64,000 nt of DNA from Acidobacteriota bacterium (GCA_035529075.1 DATKXK010000010.1:62001-126000); one strand, 5' to 3'. Positions 51,624-61,367 are shown, counted from the stretch's first letter. Notes: a model not told the origin generated them from the sequence alone. Translations and numbers: made by a program.

Positions 51624-51932
51624 TTGCTGATACTAACACGGAAGTTGGGCGAATCTATCACCATCGGCGATGACATCAAGGTGTCGATCCTTGGTGTTCG
51701 TGGTCGCCAGGTACGCCTGGGGATAGAGGCGCCAAGCAGCGTCGTCGTTCACCGCGAGGAGATCTATGTCAAGATCCAGGCCGAGAATCGAAAGGCATCC
51801 AAGACGATCAAGGGTGACCTTCTCGGCGTCGTCAAGATGATCAAGGACAAGATCGGCGGGTCTTCGCACCGCACCGGATCCTCGGTGGTCGACTACAAGG
51901 ACAGTCCGTCCAAAAAGAAACACAGCGGTTAG
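51624..51932 (+). CDS. csrA: Carbon storage/flagellin translational regulator CsrA
   Basis: A 102-residue CsrA: the RNA-binding core (1-60) starts [17 protein letters not shown] and has [18 protein letters not shown], with the conserved Arg44-like residue in the VHREE segment. It adds a 40-residue basic C-terminal extension (KKKHSG end) not found in E. coli CsrA (61 residues). It sits between flgK and flgL, with fliW after flgL; FliW binds CsrA in the flagellin homeostasis switch known from Bacillus and Campylobacter. Start is TTG with GGAGG upstream. It represses translation by binding GGA motifs near start codons; the flagellin leader has many. Confidence 0.95.
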   Translation: MLILTRKLGESITIGDDIKVSILGVRGRQVRLGIEAPSSVVVHREEIYVKIQAENRKASKTIKGDLLGVVKMIKDKIGGSSHRTGSSVVDYKDSPSKKKHSG

Positions 51933-51991
51933 TCCGAGCGGCCGGCGGCGGCCGGGACTGAAACCGGCGCCGGAACCCGGGAGAGGCGGCA

Positions 51992-53911
51992 ATGCGCATA
52001 ACCAACGGAATGATGGCCTCCCAGGTCGTCTTCAACATGCAGCGGTCACTTCGGCGCTTCACCGACATGCAGACCAACATGTCGTCGGGACGCCGGATCA
52101 ACAAACCCTCTGATGATCCGCTGGGAACGCTGCGGGACCTGGGGTACCGGACGGAACTGGCCAAGATCGCCCAGTACAGCAAGAACGTGACCCAGGGACT
52201 GACCTGGATGACCACGTACGACTCGGTTCTCGCCGACGTCAAGGACATCGTCTCATCGGCCAAGGAGGTCGCCATTGCGATGGCCAACGGCAACTACGAC
52301 GCGGCGGCACGGGAAGCATCGGCGCAGGAGATCCGCTCGATGATCGAACAGCTCGTACAGCTGGCCAACACGGAACTCGAGGGACGCCGCGTCTTCTCAG
52401 GGTTCAGGACAAAGGTCACCCCGTTCGAGGTGTCGGGCAACGGTGTTCTGTATCGGGGCGACCGGGGGGAGATCCAGTTCGATGTCGAGTCCTCGTCCCT
52501 GATGACGATCAATCTGGACGGCGCGTCCGCGTTCCTGGAACGGCTCTGTATTCTCGGCGAGGACGCCGACCTTCAGGTTGGCGTCACCGGACAGACTTTG
52601 CTGGCTGACCTGCACAACGGCAACGGCATCGATCAGGGCTCGTTTACCATCACTGACAGGAATCTCGATTTCCTTCCCGTCGCGACCGTGGATATCAGCG
52701 GCGCGACCACCGTTGATGACGTCCTGACGCTCATAAATGCTGAACTCACTGCCTCCGGAATCACCAACCTCGTGGCTCGTCTTGGTGATGAAGGAAACAA
52801 CATAACCCTGGAAGCGACCGAGAACGGCCTGATATCGAACAGCACGCTGTTGAGCGACCTGAACGAAGGCAAAGGTATTGATCTCGAACCGGGAACGATA
52901 CAATTGACGGACTCCGGCGGCATCGGCGTACAGGTGAATCTCTCCGGGGCGGAGACGATAGGCGATGTCATCACACAGTTCAACGCTCAGCTCGCGGCGG
53001 CCGGCGTGGCCAACGTCACCATGGCTGTCAACGCCGCCAACACCGGACTGGTAATCACCGATACCAACGGCGTGCCGCTCGGGTTGACGATCACGGACGT
53101 TGACGTGGACAACCACACGGCCTCGGGTCTCGGAATCGTCGGGGCGGTCGACCCGACGCTCGACGGAGATGACCTCAACCCGGTGACTCGCTTCGAGGTG
53201 GCCGAGAATGGCGGCACCACGGCGGGTGATCTCTGCGTTCTCGGTGAGTTCCCCGGCACCAGGGTGGGTGAAGATCTTGACCCCGGCCTGCAGGTCACTG
53301 ATCTGTTGACCAGCCTGAACAACCGGCTGGGCGCCGGCCTGGGCAGCTTTACGGTCTACCAGGGCGGGTCGACTCACACCGTTGACGTGACCGATCCTGC
53401 GCTTGTGACCGTTCAGGACCTTCTGGACGAGCTTAACAATTCAGGTCTCGACATCACGGCCTCCATCAACGCCTCCGGTCGGGGTATACAGGTTGTCAAC
53501 AATGACACCACCAGGAGCTTCAGCATAGAAGAAGACGGTGACGGCCGGACGGCAAAAACCCTCCAACTGTTTGGTTCCAGCGATCTGCTGGGCAGTATGC
53601 TGACCCTGCGCAACGCCCTGGAAAAGGACGACCAGGAGGGCACCGGGATGCTGCTGCAGAACCTTGACGACGGGCTGCTGCAACTTCTCAAGCAGCGGGC
53701 CACCATCGGTGCACGCACGATTCGTTTGGAGGCAACCGATCGCCGGCTGCTGGACCTGAACCTCAATTTCACCGACCTGCTGTCAAAGACGGAAGATGCG
53801 GATATTTCAAAACTCGTCACCGACCTGACGACATATGAAAACAACTATCGGGCCGCGTTGATCTCCGCCGGAAAGATCGTGCAACCGAGCCTGCTGGATT
53901 TTCTAAGCTGA
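51992..53911 (+). CDS. flgL: Flagellar hook-filament junction protein FlgL (HAP3), enlarged
   Basis: A 639-residue FlgL, about twice the E. coli length (317). The N-terminal D0/D1 part (about 1-160) contains RITNGMMASQVVFNMQRSLRRFTDMQ and SSGRRINKPSDDPLGTLRDL; the C-terminal helices (about 540-639) include LLKQRATIGARTIRLEATDRR and YENNYRAALISAGKIVQPSLLDFL. Between them lies a large exposed insert of repeated flagellin-IN-type modules (TVDDVLTLINAELTASGI and related), whose first and third units begin LCILGE and LCVLGE. It joins hook and filament. RBS GGGAGAGG precedes the ATG. Confidence 0.92.
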   Translation: MRITNGMMASQVVFNMQRSLRRFTDMQTNMSSGRRINKPSDDPLGTLRDLGYRTELAKIAQYSKNVTQGLTWMTTYDSVLADVKDIVSSAKEVAIAMANGNYDAAAREASAQEIRSMIEQLVQLANTELEGRRVFSGFRTKVTPFEVSGNGVLYRGDRGEIQFDVESSSLMTINLDGASAFLERLCILGEDADLQVGVTGQTLLADLHNGNGIDQGSFTITDRNLDFLPVATVDISGATTVDDVLTLINAELTASGITNLVARLGDEGNNITLEATENGLISNSTLLSDLNEGKGIDLEPGTIQLTDSGGIGVQVNLSGAETIGDVITQFNAQLAAAGVANVTMAVNAANTGLVITDTNGVPLGLTITDVDVDNHTASGLGIVGAVDPTLDGDDLNPVTRFEVAENGGTTAGDLCVLGEFPGTRVGEDLDPGLQVTDLLTSLNNRLGAGLGSFTVYQGGSTHTVDVTDPALVTVQDLLDELNNSGLDITASINASGRGIQVVNNDTTRSFSIEEDGDGRTAKTLQLFGSSDLLGSMLTLRNALEKDDQEGTGMLLQNLDDGLLQLLKQRATIGARTIRLEATDRRLLDLNLNFTDLLSKTEDADISKLVTDLTTYENNYRAALISAGKIVQPSLLDFLS

Positions 53912-53936
53912 TAGGGATTAACAGAGGGATGTTCTT

Positions 53937-54413
53937 ATGCTCGTAAACAGCATGCGATTTGGAACGCTGGAAGTGCCTCCACAAAAGCTTATCACTATGG
54001 AGCGGCCGGTTCTCGGCTTCGAGTCACTGCGGCACTTCTGCCTGGTCGAGATCGACGAGCTCAAGCCGTTCCTGTGGCTGCAGTCGACCGAGGATTCGGC
54101 TGTGGCATTCCTGGTCGTCAACCCGGTGGTCTTCTTTCCGGACTACCGCATCGAGATCAACTCCAACGAGATCGCCGAACTGAAAGTTGATCGCGTCGAA
54201 TCGGTGGAGACCTATGTTGTTGCGACTGTTCCGGATGATCCGCAGAACATGTCGGTCAACCTTCAGGGGCCTATTCTCATCAACACCGAGAATAACTTGG
54301 GCAAGCAGTTGGTGCTTGTTAACTCCGATTACCGCGTGAAGCACTCCCTCCTGCGTGCCCTGGACGAATTGCCGATTCAGGCCGTACAGGAGGAAGAACT
54401 GGCCCCCGTCTGA
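53937..54413 (+). CDS. fliW: Flagellar assembly factor FliW
   Basis: A 158-residue FliW. RFGTLEVPPQKLITMERPVLGFESLRHF is the family N-terminus and FLWLQSTEDSAVAFLVVNP the central motif; PQNMSVNLQGPILIN is the diagnostic late segment. FliW binds CsrA and flagellin, releasing flagellin mRNA when flagellin is depleted. It is 25 bp after flgL in the same operon as csrA. Length fits. Confidence 0.95.
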   Translation: MLVNSMRFGTLEVPPQKLITMERPVLGFESLRHFCLVEIDELKPFLWLQSTEDSAVAFLVVNPVVFFPDYRIEINSNEIAELKVDRVESVETYVVATVPDDPQNMSVNLQGPILINTENNLGKQLVLVNSDYRVKHSLLRALDELPIQAVQEEELAPV

Positions 54414-54510
54414 TGCCGGTTGTGTCCGGCCACCGGGTGCCGGGATCGGCAGCCCGAATCGATCAGTGCCTTGCAGCCTTGTGCAGGCGCACAGAAATCG
54501 GATTTCGAGA

Positions 54511-56160
54511 GTGAAAGTAGGACACTCACAGGCTCAATCGCGTGGGGCGAGAACGGCGCCCTGCTCCAGCGAAGAACTGACCCGCCGGGCGAACGCCTAT
54601 CTTCAGGCCGGTGACTTCATTTCGGCCTACCCATCAGTCTCCCAACTGGCACAAATGAACCCTGACAACCCACAGGTGTCGGTCACGGCGGGGCTTATCG
54701 CCCTGAAGTGCGATCGCCGCGATGAAGCCGTGGAGCATTTTGAGCGGGCACTGGGAATATCACCGGGGAACTACGATGCCGGGTACAACCTGGCGCTGGT
54801 CTACATGGCTCAGGGCGAGCTTCACCGTGCTTTGCACCAACTGCGTCGACTGGCGCACTTCCATGCGGAAAACGCAGAATTACAGAATGACCTGGCCGTC
54901 CTGTGGCTGAACGCGGAAAGGCCCTCCCGCGCTGAAGTCAGCTTCTACCGCGCTCTGCGGCTCGATCCGAATTTCAGAAAGGCGCGCAATAACGCCATGG
55001 AATATTTCCTCAGGCACGGCCTGCTGGAGCGAGCCCGAAAACTCCTGGCCTTTCAGGGAAAATGCGAATCACTGTCGGCGATCTCCCGGGCCGAGCTTTC
55101 GCGATGGCAAGAGGTTCTCGACCGGGCGGCCGCGGGCCCGGGGCCGGAGGAGGCCGTCCAAGCGTCCGGCACAGCCGTCAGTGAATCGGTCGAACCGGCA
55201 CCGCCTCGTATCGGCAAAATTGCCGTGTTCGCCTCGCACCGGGCGTTTGTGCAGGATATCGTCGCCGCGCTGGGCAGAGGCAACGACGTTCGGTATTTCG
55301 AGGGCGACACCGTCGAGCAGATAGCCGAGCTGATGTCATGGGCGGACGTGTCCTGGTTCGAGTGGTGCGATGAACTGCTCATAGAGGCCACCAAACTACC
55401 GAAACAAGGCCGGATTATAGCCCGCCTGCACAGCTACGAAGCTTTCACCGATATGCCTTCCCGAGTCGACTGGAGCAAGGTCGACCGCCTTGTTTTCGTC
55501 AACGAATCGGTCAGGGATATCGCCGCGGGGCAGATCGCCAACCGGGTTGATACCGTTGTTATCCACAACGGCCTGGATCTCGAGCGGTTCACGATTCCCG
55601 AGGACAAACGGTACGGCAAGAAGATTGCCTCGGTGGGCTACATCAACTACAAGAAAAACCCGCCGCTGCTCCTTTACTGCTTCAAGAAAATACACGAGTA
55701 TGACCCGGCCTACAGCCTGCACGTCGCGGGGACGCATCAGGACTCGCGCATCGCCCTATACTTCGACAACTTCCTGCGTCACTCGCCGCTGCCCGTTACC
55801 TTCCACGGCTGGGTGGAGGACATACCGGCCTGGTACGCCGACAAGGATTTCGTCGTCTCGACCTCTTTGTTCGAATCATTCCACTATTCGATTGCTGAAG
55901 GCATGGCGTCGGGACTCATGCCGCTTGTCCACAACTGGTACGGCGCCGACCGCCTTTACCCGGATGGCTGCCTGTTTGAAGATCCGGACGGCTGCCTTGA
56001 GCTCGTCAAGAAGTATGAGCGCGTCGACCGCCGCCGCCTGGCCGTTGAAAACCGTGAGTATATCGCCCGCAGGTTCAACCTTCGGGACAAGGTGGATCAA
56101 ATCGCAGGCCTGCTGCTGTCGCTGAAGGGCGAAGATGCGACCGCCGAGAGGGGAGACTGA
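54511..56160 (+). CDS. TPR-linked GT4-type glycosyltransferase
   Basis: A 549-residue protein with an N-terminal TPR region (about 20-150; GYNLALVYMAQGELHRAL) and a C-terminal GT-B glycosyltransferase (about 230-530). Domain B has IASVGYINYKKNPPLLL, LHVAGTHQDSRIALYF, and FESFHYSIAEGMASGLMPLV, where the E-x7-E pair typical of GT4 enzymes sits. It is placed between fliW and flagellin, so flagellin glycosylation is the best guess (inference). The start is GTG at 54511; a frame reaching back to 54355 overlaps fliW and has no similarity to TPRs. The gene may be co-transcribed with flgK-fliW. Confidence 0.8.
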   Translation: MKVGHSQAQSRGARTAPCSSEELTRRANAYLQAGDFISAYPSVSQLAQMNPDNPQVSVTAGLIALKCDRRDEAVEHFERALGISPGNYDAGYNLALVYMAQGELHRALHQLRRLAHFHAENAELQNDLAVLWLNAERPSRAEVSFYRALRLDPNFRKARNNAMEYFLRHGLLERARKLLAFQGKCESLSAISRAELSRWQEVLDRAAAGPGPEEAVQASGTAVSESVEPAPPRIGKIAVFASHRAFVQDIVAALGRGNDVRYFEGDTVEQIAELMSWADVSWFEWCDELLIEATKLPKQGRIIARLHSYEAFTDMPSRVDWSKVDRLVFVNESVRDIAAGQIANRVDTVVIHNGLDLERFTIPEDKRYGKKIASVGYINYKKNPPLLLYCFKKIHEYDPAYSLHVAGTHQDSRIALYFDNFLRHSPLPVTFHGWVEDIPAWYADKDFVVSTSLFESFHYSIAEGMASGLMPLVHNWYGADRLYPDGCLFEDPDGCLELVKKYERVDRRRLAVENREYIARRFNLRDKVDQIAGLLLSLKGEDATAERGD

Positions 56161-56163
56161 ACC

Positions 56164-58860
56164 GTGGCAAAGTCCAGGACAGGAAAGGTCACGCGGCACC
56201 GCAAGAGCACCGGGCGGCCGCCCGTCAGGAGCGCCGCTACCGCCGGAGCCACCCTCGACAGGCTGTTGATGGCCGTGCGAAGCGATCCGGCCGACGTCGG
56301 CGCGGCGCTTGCTCTGGCCCAGTACTACTACGTCAATAACCTCGAGGATAAGGTCCTGTCCGTGCTCCAGCCGCTCGAACGGCAGTACCCGTTCAGCGAT
56401 GCCGCCCGGCGGCGCAAGTATGACCACCTGATTGCCTTCGGTTACGTCCGTGAGCACGGCTTTGCCGAGGCTGAACCCGTCATCGCACGCGCCCTGGAAG
56501 ATTGTCCGGAGGCCCTGGACCTGTACTACGCCCTGGCGTACCTCAAAGTATCGCTGCGCGAGTTCGGTGACGCCCTCGAGGCCTGCCGGAAGTATCTTTC
56601 CGCGTTCGACGAGTCTGCCGCCGCTCCGGCGGGCACACATTTCACCGCGACCTCCGCGCACCGGTCGCAGTTGCTGAATTTCATGGCCACCGCGTACCGG
56701 GAGACGGCCGAGACGGGCCTGGCCATCGAGACATGGCAGCAGGCGATCTCCGCTGATCCGACAAATCACTTTCCGTATCTCAACCTGGCCAACCTCTATA
56801 TGCAGGAAAAGGACTGCGGCAGCGCGGAGTCGATTGTCAGGGCAGGTCTCAGGGACTGCCGGCAGGTGCAGGAACTCCGCATGCTGGCCTCCAGGCTGGA
56901 GAACTCCGCCACGATATCCGCCTGCATGATCGTGAAAAATGAAGAGGAAATGCTCGAGAACTGCCTGAGGTCCATCCGCGACTGGGTCGACGAGATCGTC
57001 ATCGTGGATACCGGCTCGACGGACAGGACGGTGGAGATAGCGAAGTCCTTCGGGGCTACGGTGTACCACCAGGCTTGGGAAGACAACTTCTCCAGGCATC
57101 GCAACTACTCCATGGACAAGGCGACCTGCGACTGGATATTCATTATAGACGCTGATGAAAAAGTCAGGCAGGAGAGCGTTCCGAGGCTGCGGGAACTTGT
57201 CAACAGCGGTAAGTACCCCGCATACTGCATTAACGTGTTCAACGTCTACGGGTCGCAGAGGGACATGGTGACGTTCTTGCCGTCCGTGCGGTTATTCAGA
57301 CGTGACCTCAACCTTCGGTACGAGGGTATCGTTCACAACCTTCTCAACGTTCCCGACGACGTCCCCGTGGCCCGGGTGGACGTCCGGCTCGACCACTACG
57401 GGTACGATTTGTCTGAAGAAAAGATGAAACGGAAAGGGGAGCGGACGCGCGGCCTGCTGGAGAAACAGCTCGAGGAAAACCCGGACGATGCGTTTGCGCT
57501 TTTCAACTACGCCCAGGTGCTGTTGACCGGGTTCAACCGGTCCATCCGTGACAACGGACCGGTGATCCTTGACGCCGCCGGGCGGGCGGTCGAGTTGACG
57601 AATCCGGAGGCGCCAAAGGAACGGCATATTCATTTGATGGGTCTCAACCAGCTCGCCTGGACACACTTTTACCTGAATGACCATGAACAGGCGCTGGCCT
57701 GTGCCCGTCGCGCCCTCGAGATCAAGCCCGCCTACCTTGATCCGCTGCTGCTGGTGGGCCATGCCTACAGCCGCCTGGGCCGGTACGACGAGGCGGCCGA
57801 GGCCTACCAGGTGTACCTGCAGGCCCAGGAGTCGTTTCATGCCTCGACCGAACACGATAACATCATCCTGTCCCACGTCGACAGCCGCCCTGCAGCCTGC
57901 TACGGGTTAGGCATGATTGCCGAGATCAAGGGAGATACCGAGCTGGCCAGGAAGTGGTACTCAGAGACGTTGCGGGCAAAGCCCGACTATCTCGAAGCCA
58001 ACCGCCGACTCGGCCTGCTGTACCAGCGTGAGGGCAACCTGCCGGAGGCGGAACGATACCTCCGTCAGCAGGCCGAGCGAGCAGGCAATACAAAAGACCT
58101 GGCGCTGGACCTGGCCGCGGTTTACTCCGGCCTGAAAGATAACGACCGGGCTGAGGAGTGCTTCCGCCAGGCCATGGAGCTGGCTCCGGAGGACCCGAAC
58201 GCGCCGGAGCAGTTCGGCCAGTTCTGTCTCACCCTTGAGCGGTACGACCGGGCCGGCGAACTGTTCCAGAAGGCAATTGCCATGGCCGGCGCCACGGAGG
58301 CGCTGTCAATCCAGCTTGCTTCGGCCCTTACCGGGGCCGGACGCTGGTCGGAGGCCGCCGGTCTCTATGCCGATCTGGCGGCCCGTGGATCCGCGTCCGG
58401 TGAAATCCTCAACGATCTGGGCAACTGTTACTATAAGATGGAAGACTATGCGGCCGCCGAGACGTACTACCAGCAGGCCATGGAGTGCAGTTCCGTCCCC
58501 GGTGTGGTCTACCGAAACCTCGGTTTGACCCGTGCCCGGCTCGACAAGCCGAAAGAGGCCATATGGGCGCTGGAAAAGTACCTCCAGATCGAGCCGTCCG
58601 AGCATGACTTCCTTCACGTTGTCGGAGACCTGTATGCGAAAATGGGACATTTCGACTCTGCTATGTCCTATTACGAGAAGTACTTACAGCAGAAACCGAA
58701 CGATCCGCTTGCCCTGTATAATCTATCTGAATGCTATCTCCATATGGGACATACAGATTCGGCGATCATAGGATATCGCCGCGTGCTGCAGATCGATCCT
58801 CATTTCAAGCCTGCCCACGACCGCCTCAGCCACCTTTCGCAGCCGGCCGGGAAGGCCTAG
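56164..58860 (+). CDS. Large TPR protein with a GT2 glycosyltransferase domain
   Basis: An 898-residue protein: a TPR-like helical N-terminus (about 25-245), a GT-A family 2 domain (about 253-430) with ISACMIVKNEEEMLENCL, VIVDTGSTDRTVEIAKSF and IFIIDADEK (DxD-like metal site), and about ten TPRs to the C-terminus. The layout resembles SunS-like/TPR-GT2 enzymes that glycosylate proteins, and the TPRs would bind the substrate. GTG start, only 3 bp after the GT4 gene, so the two enzymes are produced together. Placed just upstream of flagellin. Donor sugar unknown. Confidence 0.85.
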   Translation: MAKSRTGKVTRHRKSTGRPPVRSAATAGATLDRLLMAVRSDPADVGAALALAQYYYVNNLEDKVLSVLQPLERQYPFSDAARRRKYDHLIAFGYVREHGFAEAEPVIARALEDCPEALDLYYALAYLKVSLREFGDALEACRKYLSAFDESAAAPAGTHFTATSAHRSQLLNFMATAYRETAETGLAIETWQQAISADPTNHFPYLNLANLYMQEKDCGSAESIVRAGLRDCRQVQELRMLASRLENSATISACMIVKNEEEMLENCLRSIRDWVDEIVIVDTGSTDRTVEIAKSFGATVYHQAWEDNFSRHRNYSMDKATCDWIFIIDADEKVRQESVPRLRELVNSGKYPAYCINVFNVYGSQRDMVTFLPSVRLFRRDLNLRYEGIVHNLLNVPDDVPVARVDVRLDHYGYDLSEEKMKRKGERTRGLLEKQLEENPDDAFALFNYAQVLLTGFNRSIRDNGPVILDAAGRAVELTNPEAPKERHIHLMGLNQLAWTHFYLNDHEQALACARRALEIKPAYLDPLLLVGHAYSRLGRYDEAAEAYQVYLQAQESFHASTEHDNIILSHVDSRPAACYGLGMIAEIKGDTELARKWYSETLRAKPDYLEANRRLGLLYQREGNLPEAERYLRQQAERAGNTKDLALDLAAVYSGLKDNDRAEECFRQAMELAPEDPNAPEQFGQFCLTLERYDRAGELFQKAIAMAGATEALSIQLASALTGAGRWSEAAGLYADLAARGSASGEILNDLGNCYYKMEDYAAAETYYQQAMECSSVPGVVYRNLGLTRARLDKPKEAIWALEKYLQIEPSEHDFLHVVGDLYAKMGHFDSAMSYYEKYLQQKPNDPLALYNLSECYLHMGHTDSAIIGYRRVLQIDPHFKPAHDRLSHLSQPAGKA

Positions 58861-58913
58861 ATCGCCTGACCGCCCGGCCCTGTGTGACCCACAAAAAAGA
58901 GGGGGGAGAACTC

Positions 58914-58940
58914 TTAAGTCGCTTACCCTTTTGCCGATGA
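58914..58940 (+). promoter_or_regulatory. Sigma-28 promoter of flagellin
   Basis: TTAAGTCG (58914-58921), 11 nt, GCCGATGA (58933-58940), against consensus TAAAGTTT-N11-GCCGATAA. The -10 box differs at one base. It lies downstream of the glycosyltransferase gene and would start an mRNA near 58947 with a leader of about 205 nt. Confidence 0.8.
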
Positions 58941-58946
58941 ACAGAG

Positions 58947-59152
58947 TATGACACAAGGATTCGGTGTAGCCAAGCCAATGTAAAGTAAGAGGAGGGTATA
59001 CCGCGCACCAAGACCGTCCTGTACGCAAACCGATGTTTATCGGAAGAACTCGTATTGGAGACTGATTTGACATAGGAAGTGACGTCATGGAGAACCCAAA
59101 ACCGATACCAAGCGGTAAGGAAACCTGATACATAGTCAAGGAGGATTGACTG
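58947..59152 (+). promoter_or_regulatory. Long flagellin 5' leader with many GGA motifs
   Basis: About 205 nt precede the flagellin ATG. Nine GGA triplets are present, the last two in the Shine-Dalgarno AAGGAGGA (about 59139-59147), and a hairpin CCGAT-GTTT-ATCGG lies at 59030-59043 with GGA at its foot. CsrA binds GGA in loops or overlapping the SD, and csrA-fliW are encoded upstream. The CsrA target role is inference from this arrangement. Confidence 0.55.
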
Positions 59153-61348
59153 ATGTCACTTCGTATCAACCACAACCTGGCGGCTCTGAATGCCAACAGG
59201 AACTTGAAGCTGACGAATGATGCACTGACGAAGTCAATGCAGAAACTTTCGTCCGGCTTCCGAATTAACGCAGCGGCAGACGATCCGGCCGGTCTGGTGA
59301 TTTCGGAGCAGTTCCGCTCTCAGATTGCCGGTCTGAACCGAGCTATCCAGAACTCGGAAGGATCGATCTCCATGATCCAGACGGCTGAGGGCGCCCTCAC
59401 CGAAATCAACAACCTGTTGATCTCGATGAGAGAGCTGGCTATTCACGCCGCCAACGAGGGCTTCAACGACACCGATCAGTTGGCTGCCGACCAGGCCGAA
59501 ATTGCCAACGCGATCAAGACTATTGACCGGATCGCGGCCAACACCCAGTTCGGTACGAAGAAGATCCTCGACGGCTCGAAGGATAACATCGCCACCATCA
59601 CGTCGGCGAACTCCTCGGGCCTGAGCATTATCAAGTCCGGCCTGTCGACCGGCCTGCACTCGATCTCAGCCACCAAGACGGCTGACTCGACGGCGTCGCT
59701 GAACACCACCTCGCTCGGTCTGTCGCTCGCCAACACGGACGGCGATCCGGCCAACCTGGTGGAGAAGATTCACAACCTCGACGTGCTGCAGGCCTCCGAC
59801 GTGGCCAAGAAATCGACCGGTACCATTACCCTGGCGGATGCCTGGGGCAATGACCTGACCCTTGCCGCCGCGGCAACGTCGGGTATGGTCTCGTCAGCCG
59901 CCGCTCTGGCGGTTGCCACCGCGGGTAACGTCGGGACCTACGACATCATCCTGAACTACCAGGAGTACGGTGAGTCACCAGCCGGTAATCAGGTGGTCTC
60001 GATCGACGTCGCTCTTAACGATACGGCTGCTGACGTCGCCGGCAAGATTGAGTCGCAAATCAATCTGAATACCGAGCTGGCGGGTAGGCTGGTTGTCACA
60101 GCGACCGCCGCCGGCAGCCCGATTCGTATCAAGACGGCCAACACCGGTGCCCAGTACACGGTTCGGGTGGAGTCAGTCACGGCTAATCCGGCTGATGCCG
60201 GCAGCCAGCTCTTTGACTTCACGGCCGCGTCCTCGCGGGGCCAGTCGGCTAACGTCCTCGAGTTTACCGTCGTGACCGAGCAGTGGGCAAGCGGCAGGAC
60301 GGCCCAGGCAACGGTGGGGGCGGCCGGCTACAACAGTCTCGACACGCTGATTACGGCCATGAACACGGCCCTTGCCACCACTGGCGGCTCGGGCGGTTTC
60401 GGGACCATTATAGGCGGTGTTAACGACATCGTGGCTACGGAGGCCAACACCAACCAGATCCAGTTCTCGACACAGGACGAGGGTTCGGCATACAGCATCA
60501 AGCTCAGTGAGCACGCCGGAACCGCGGGCGTCGGGAACCTAATCAACGTCCTGGGGCTGACGACGGACACCCTGCCGAATACGGGGATTGATGCCCTGGT
60601 CAGGTTTGACGACTACACCAACACCATTACGGCCGCCAAGTACGGGACCACCCACGACGTCACCTTGTACAACAAGGACGCCGACGATAGCAGCCGTGGT
60701 ACGGCCACTTTCACGGTGGCAACGGCTCTGAACGGTATCAACGTCGGCAACCTGCTGTTGGATGTCAAGGCGGCCAAGTTCGGCGTCCGTCTGGACGGCG
60801 GCCCGGCGAGCTCGGTGACGGCCGGTATCAACTCGACCATTTTCAATGCCAACCGCAGTGAGTCGATCGTTGTCAGGTACGGCCTGGATTCCAACGGCGG
60901 TACGGAGACGATCAACAACTTTAACCAGTCGCTGGTCTTCCAGATCGGTGGCAACGTCGGTCAAACGACCGAAATCGGCATCCGTAACATGGCGGCCTCG
61001 TCACTGGCCAAGAACCTCGCCGGCAACATGTTCACCTCGCTGGCGGAAATGGACGTGACTACCGTCCAGGGCGCTCAGGACGCCCAGGCGCTCATCGACA
61101 ACGCCATTCTCGAGGTGTCGACGGCCAGAGGTACTCTCGGATCGTTCCAGAAGAACACTCTGGAGTCCAACCTGAGAAACCTCCGCGTTGCCGCTCAGAA
61201 CCTGACGGCTTCGGAGTCGCAGATTCGTGACACTGACATGGCGGAAGAGATGTCAGAATTTACCAAGAACCAGATCCTGGTGCAGACGGGCATGGCTATG
61301 CTGGCCCAGTCGAACCAGATCCCGCAGGTGGTTCTGTCACTCTTCTAA
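59153..61348 (+). CDS. fliC: Flagellin, with a large central domain
   Basis: A 731-residue flagellin. N-terminal D0/D1 (1-about 150): MSLRINHNLAALNANRNL, KLSSGFRINAAADDPAGLVI, FRSQIAGLNRAIQNSEGSIS. C-terminal D1/D0 (about 640-731): NLRVAAQNLTASESQIRDTDMAEEM-type and ending MAMLAQSNQIPQVVLSLF. Between lie some 490 residues of beta-rich, Ser/Thr-rich variable domains, including IN-type modules (ADVAGKIESQIN, LDTLITAMNTAL), about twice the E. coli protein's size overall. The many Ser/Thr residues fit O-glycosylation by the upstream enzymes (inference). Strong AAGGAGG before the ATG. Confidence 0.97.
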   Translation: MSLRINHNLAALNANRNLKLTNDALTKSMQKLSSGFRINAAADDPAGLVISEQFRSQIAGLNRAIQNSEGSISMIQTAEGALTEINNLLISMRELAIHAANEGFNDTDQLAADQAEIANAIKTIDRIAANTQFGTKKILDGSKDNIATITSANSSGLSIIKSGLSTGLHSISATKTADSTASLNTTSLGLSLANTDGDPANLVEKIHNLDVLQASDVAKKSTGTITLADAWGNDLTLAAAATSGMVSSAAALAVATAGNVGTYDIILNYQEYGESPAGNQVVSIDVALNDTAADVAGKIESQINLNTELAGRLVVTATAAGSPIRIKTANTGAQYTVRVESVTANPADAGSQLFDFTAASSRGQSANVLEFTVVTEQWASGRTAQATVGAAGYNSLDTLITAMNTALATTGGSGGFGTIIGGVNDIVATEANTNQIQFSTQDEGSAYSIKLSEHAGTAGVGNLINVLGLTTDTLPNTGIDALVRFDDYTNTITAAKYGTTHDVTLYNKDADDSSRGTATFTVATALNGINVGNLLLDVKAAKFGVRLDGGPASSVTAGINSTIFNANRSESIVVRYGLDSNGGTETINNFNQSLVFQIGGNVGQTTEIGIRNMAASSLAKNLAGNMFTSLAEMDVTTVQGAQDAQALIDNAILEVSTARGTLGSFQKNTLESNLRNLRVAAQNLTASESQIRDTDMAEEMSEFTKNQILVQTGMAMLAQSNQIPQVVLSLF

Positions 61349-61367
61349 TCGCCATGGCGATAGATGC

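Noticed and set aside
54355-54510. Extended N-terminus of the GT4 gene overlapping fliW.
   Set aside because: The extra residues resemble no domain and overlap fliW in another frame; GTG 54511 fits better, though its ribosome-binding site is weak.
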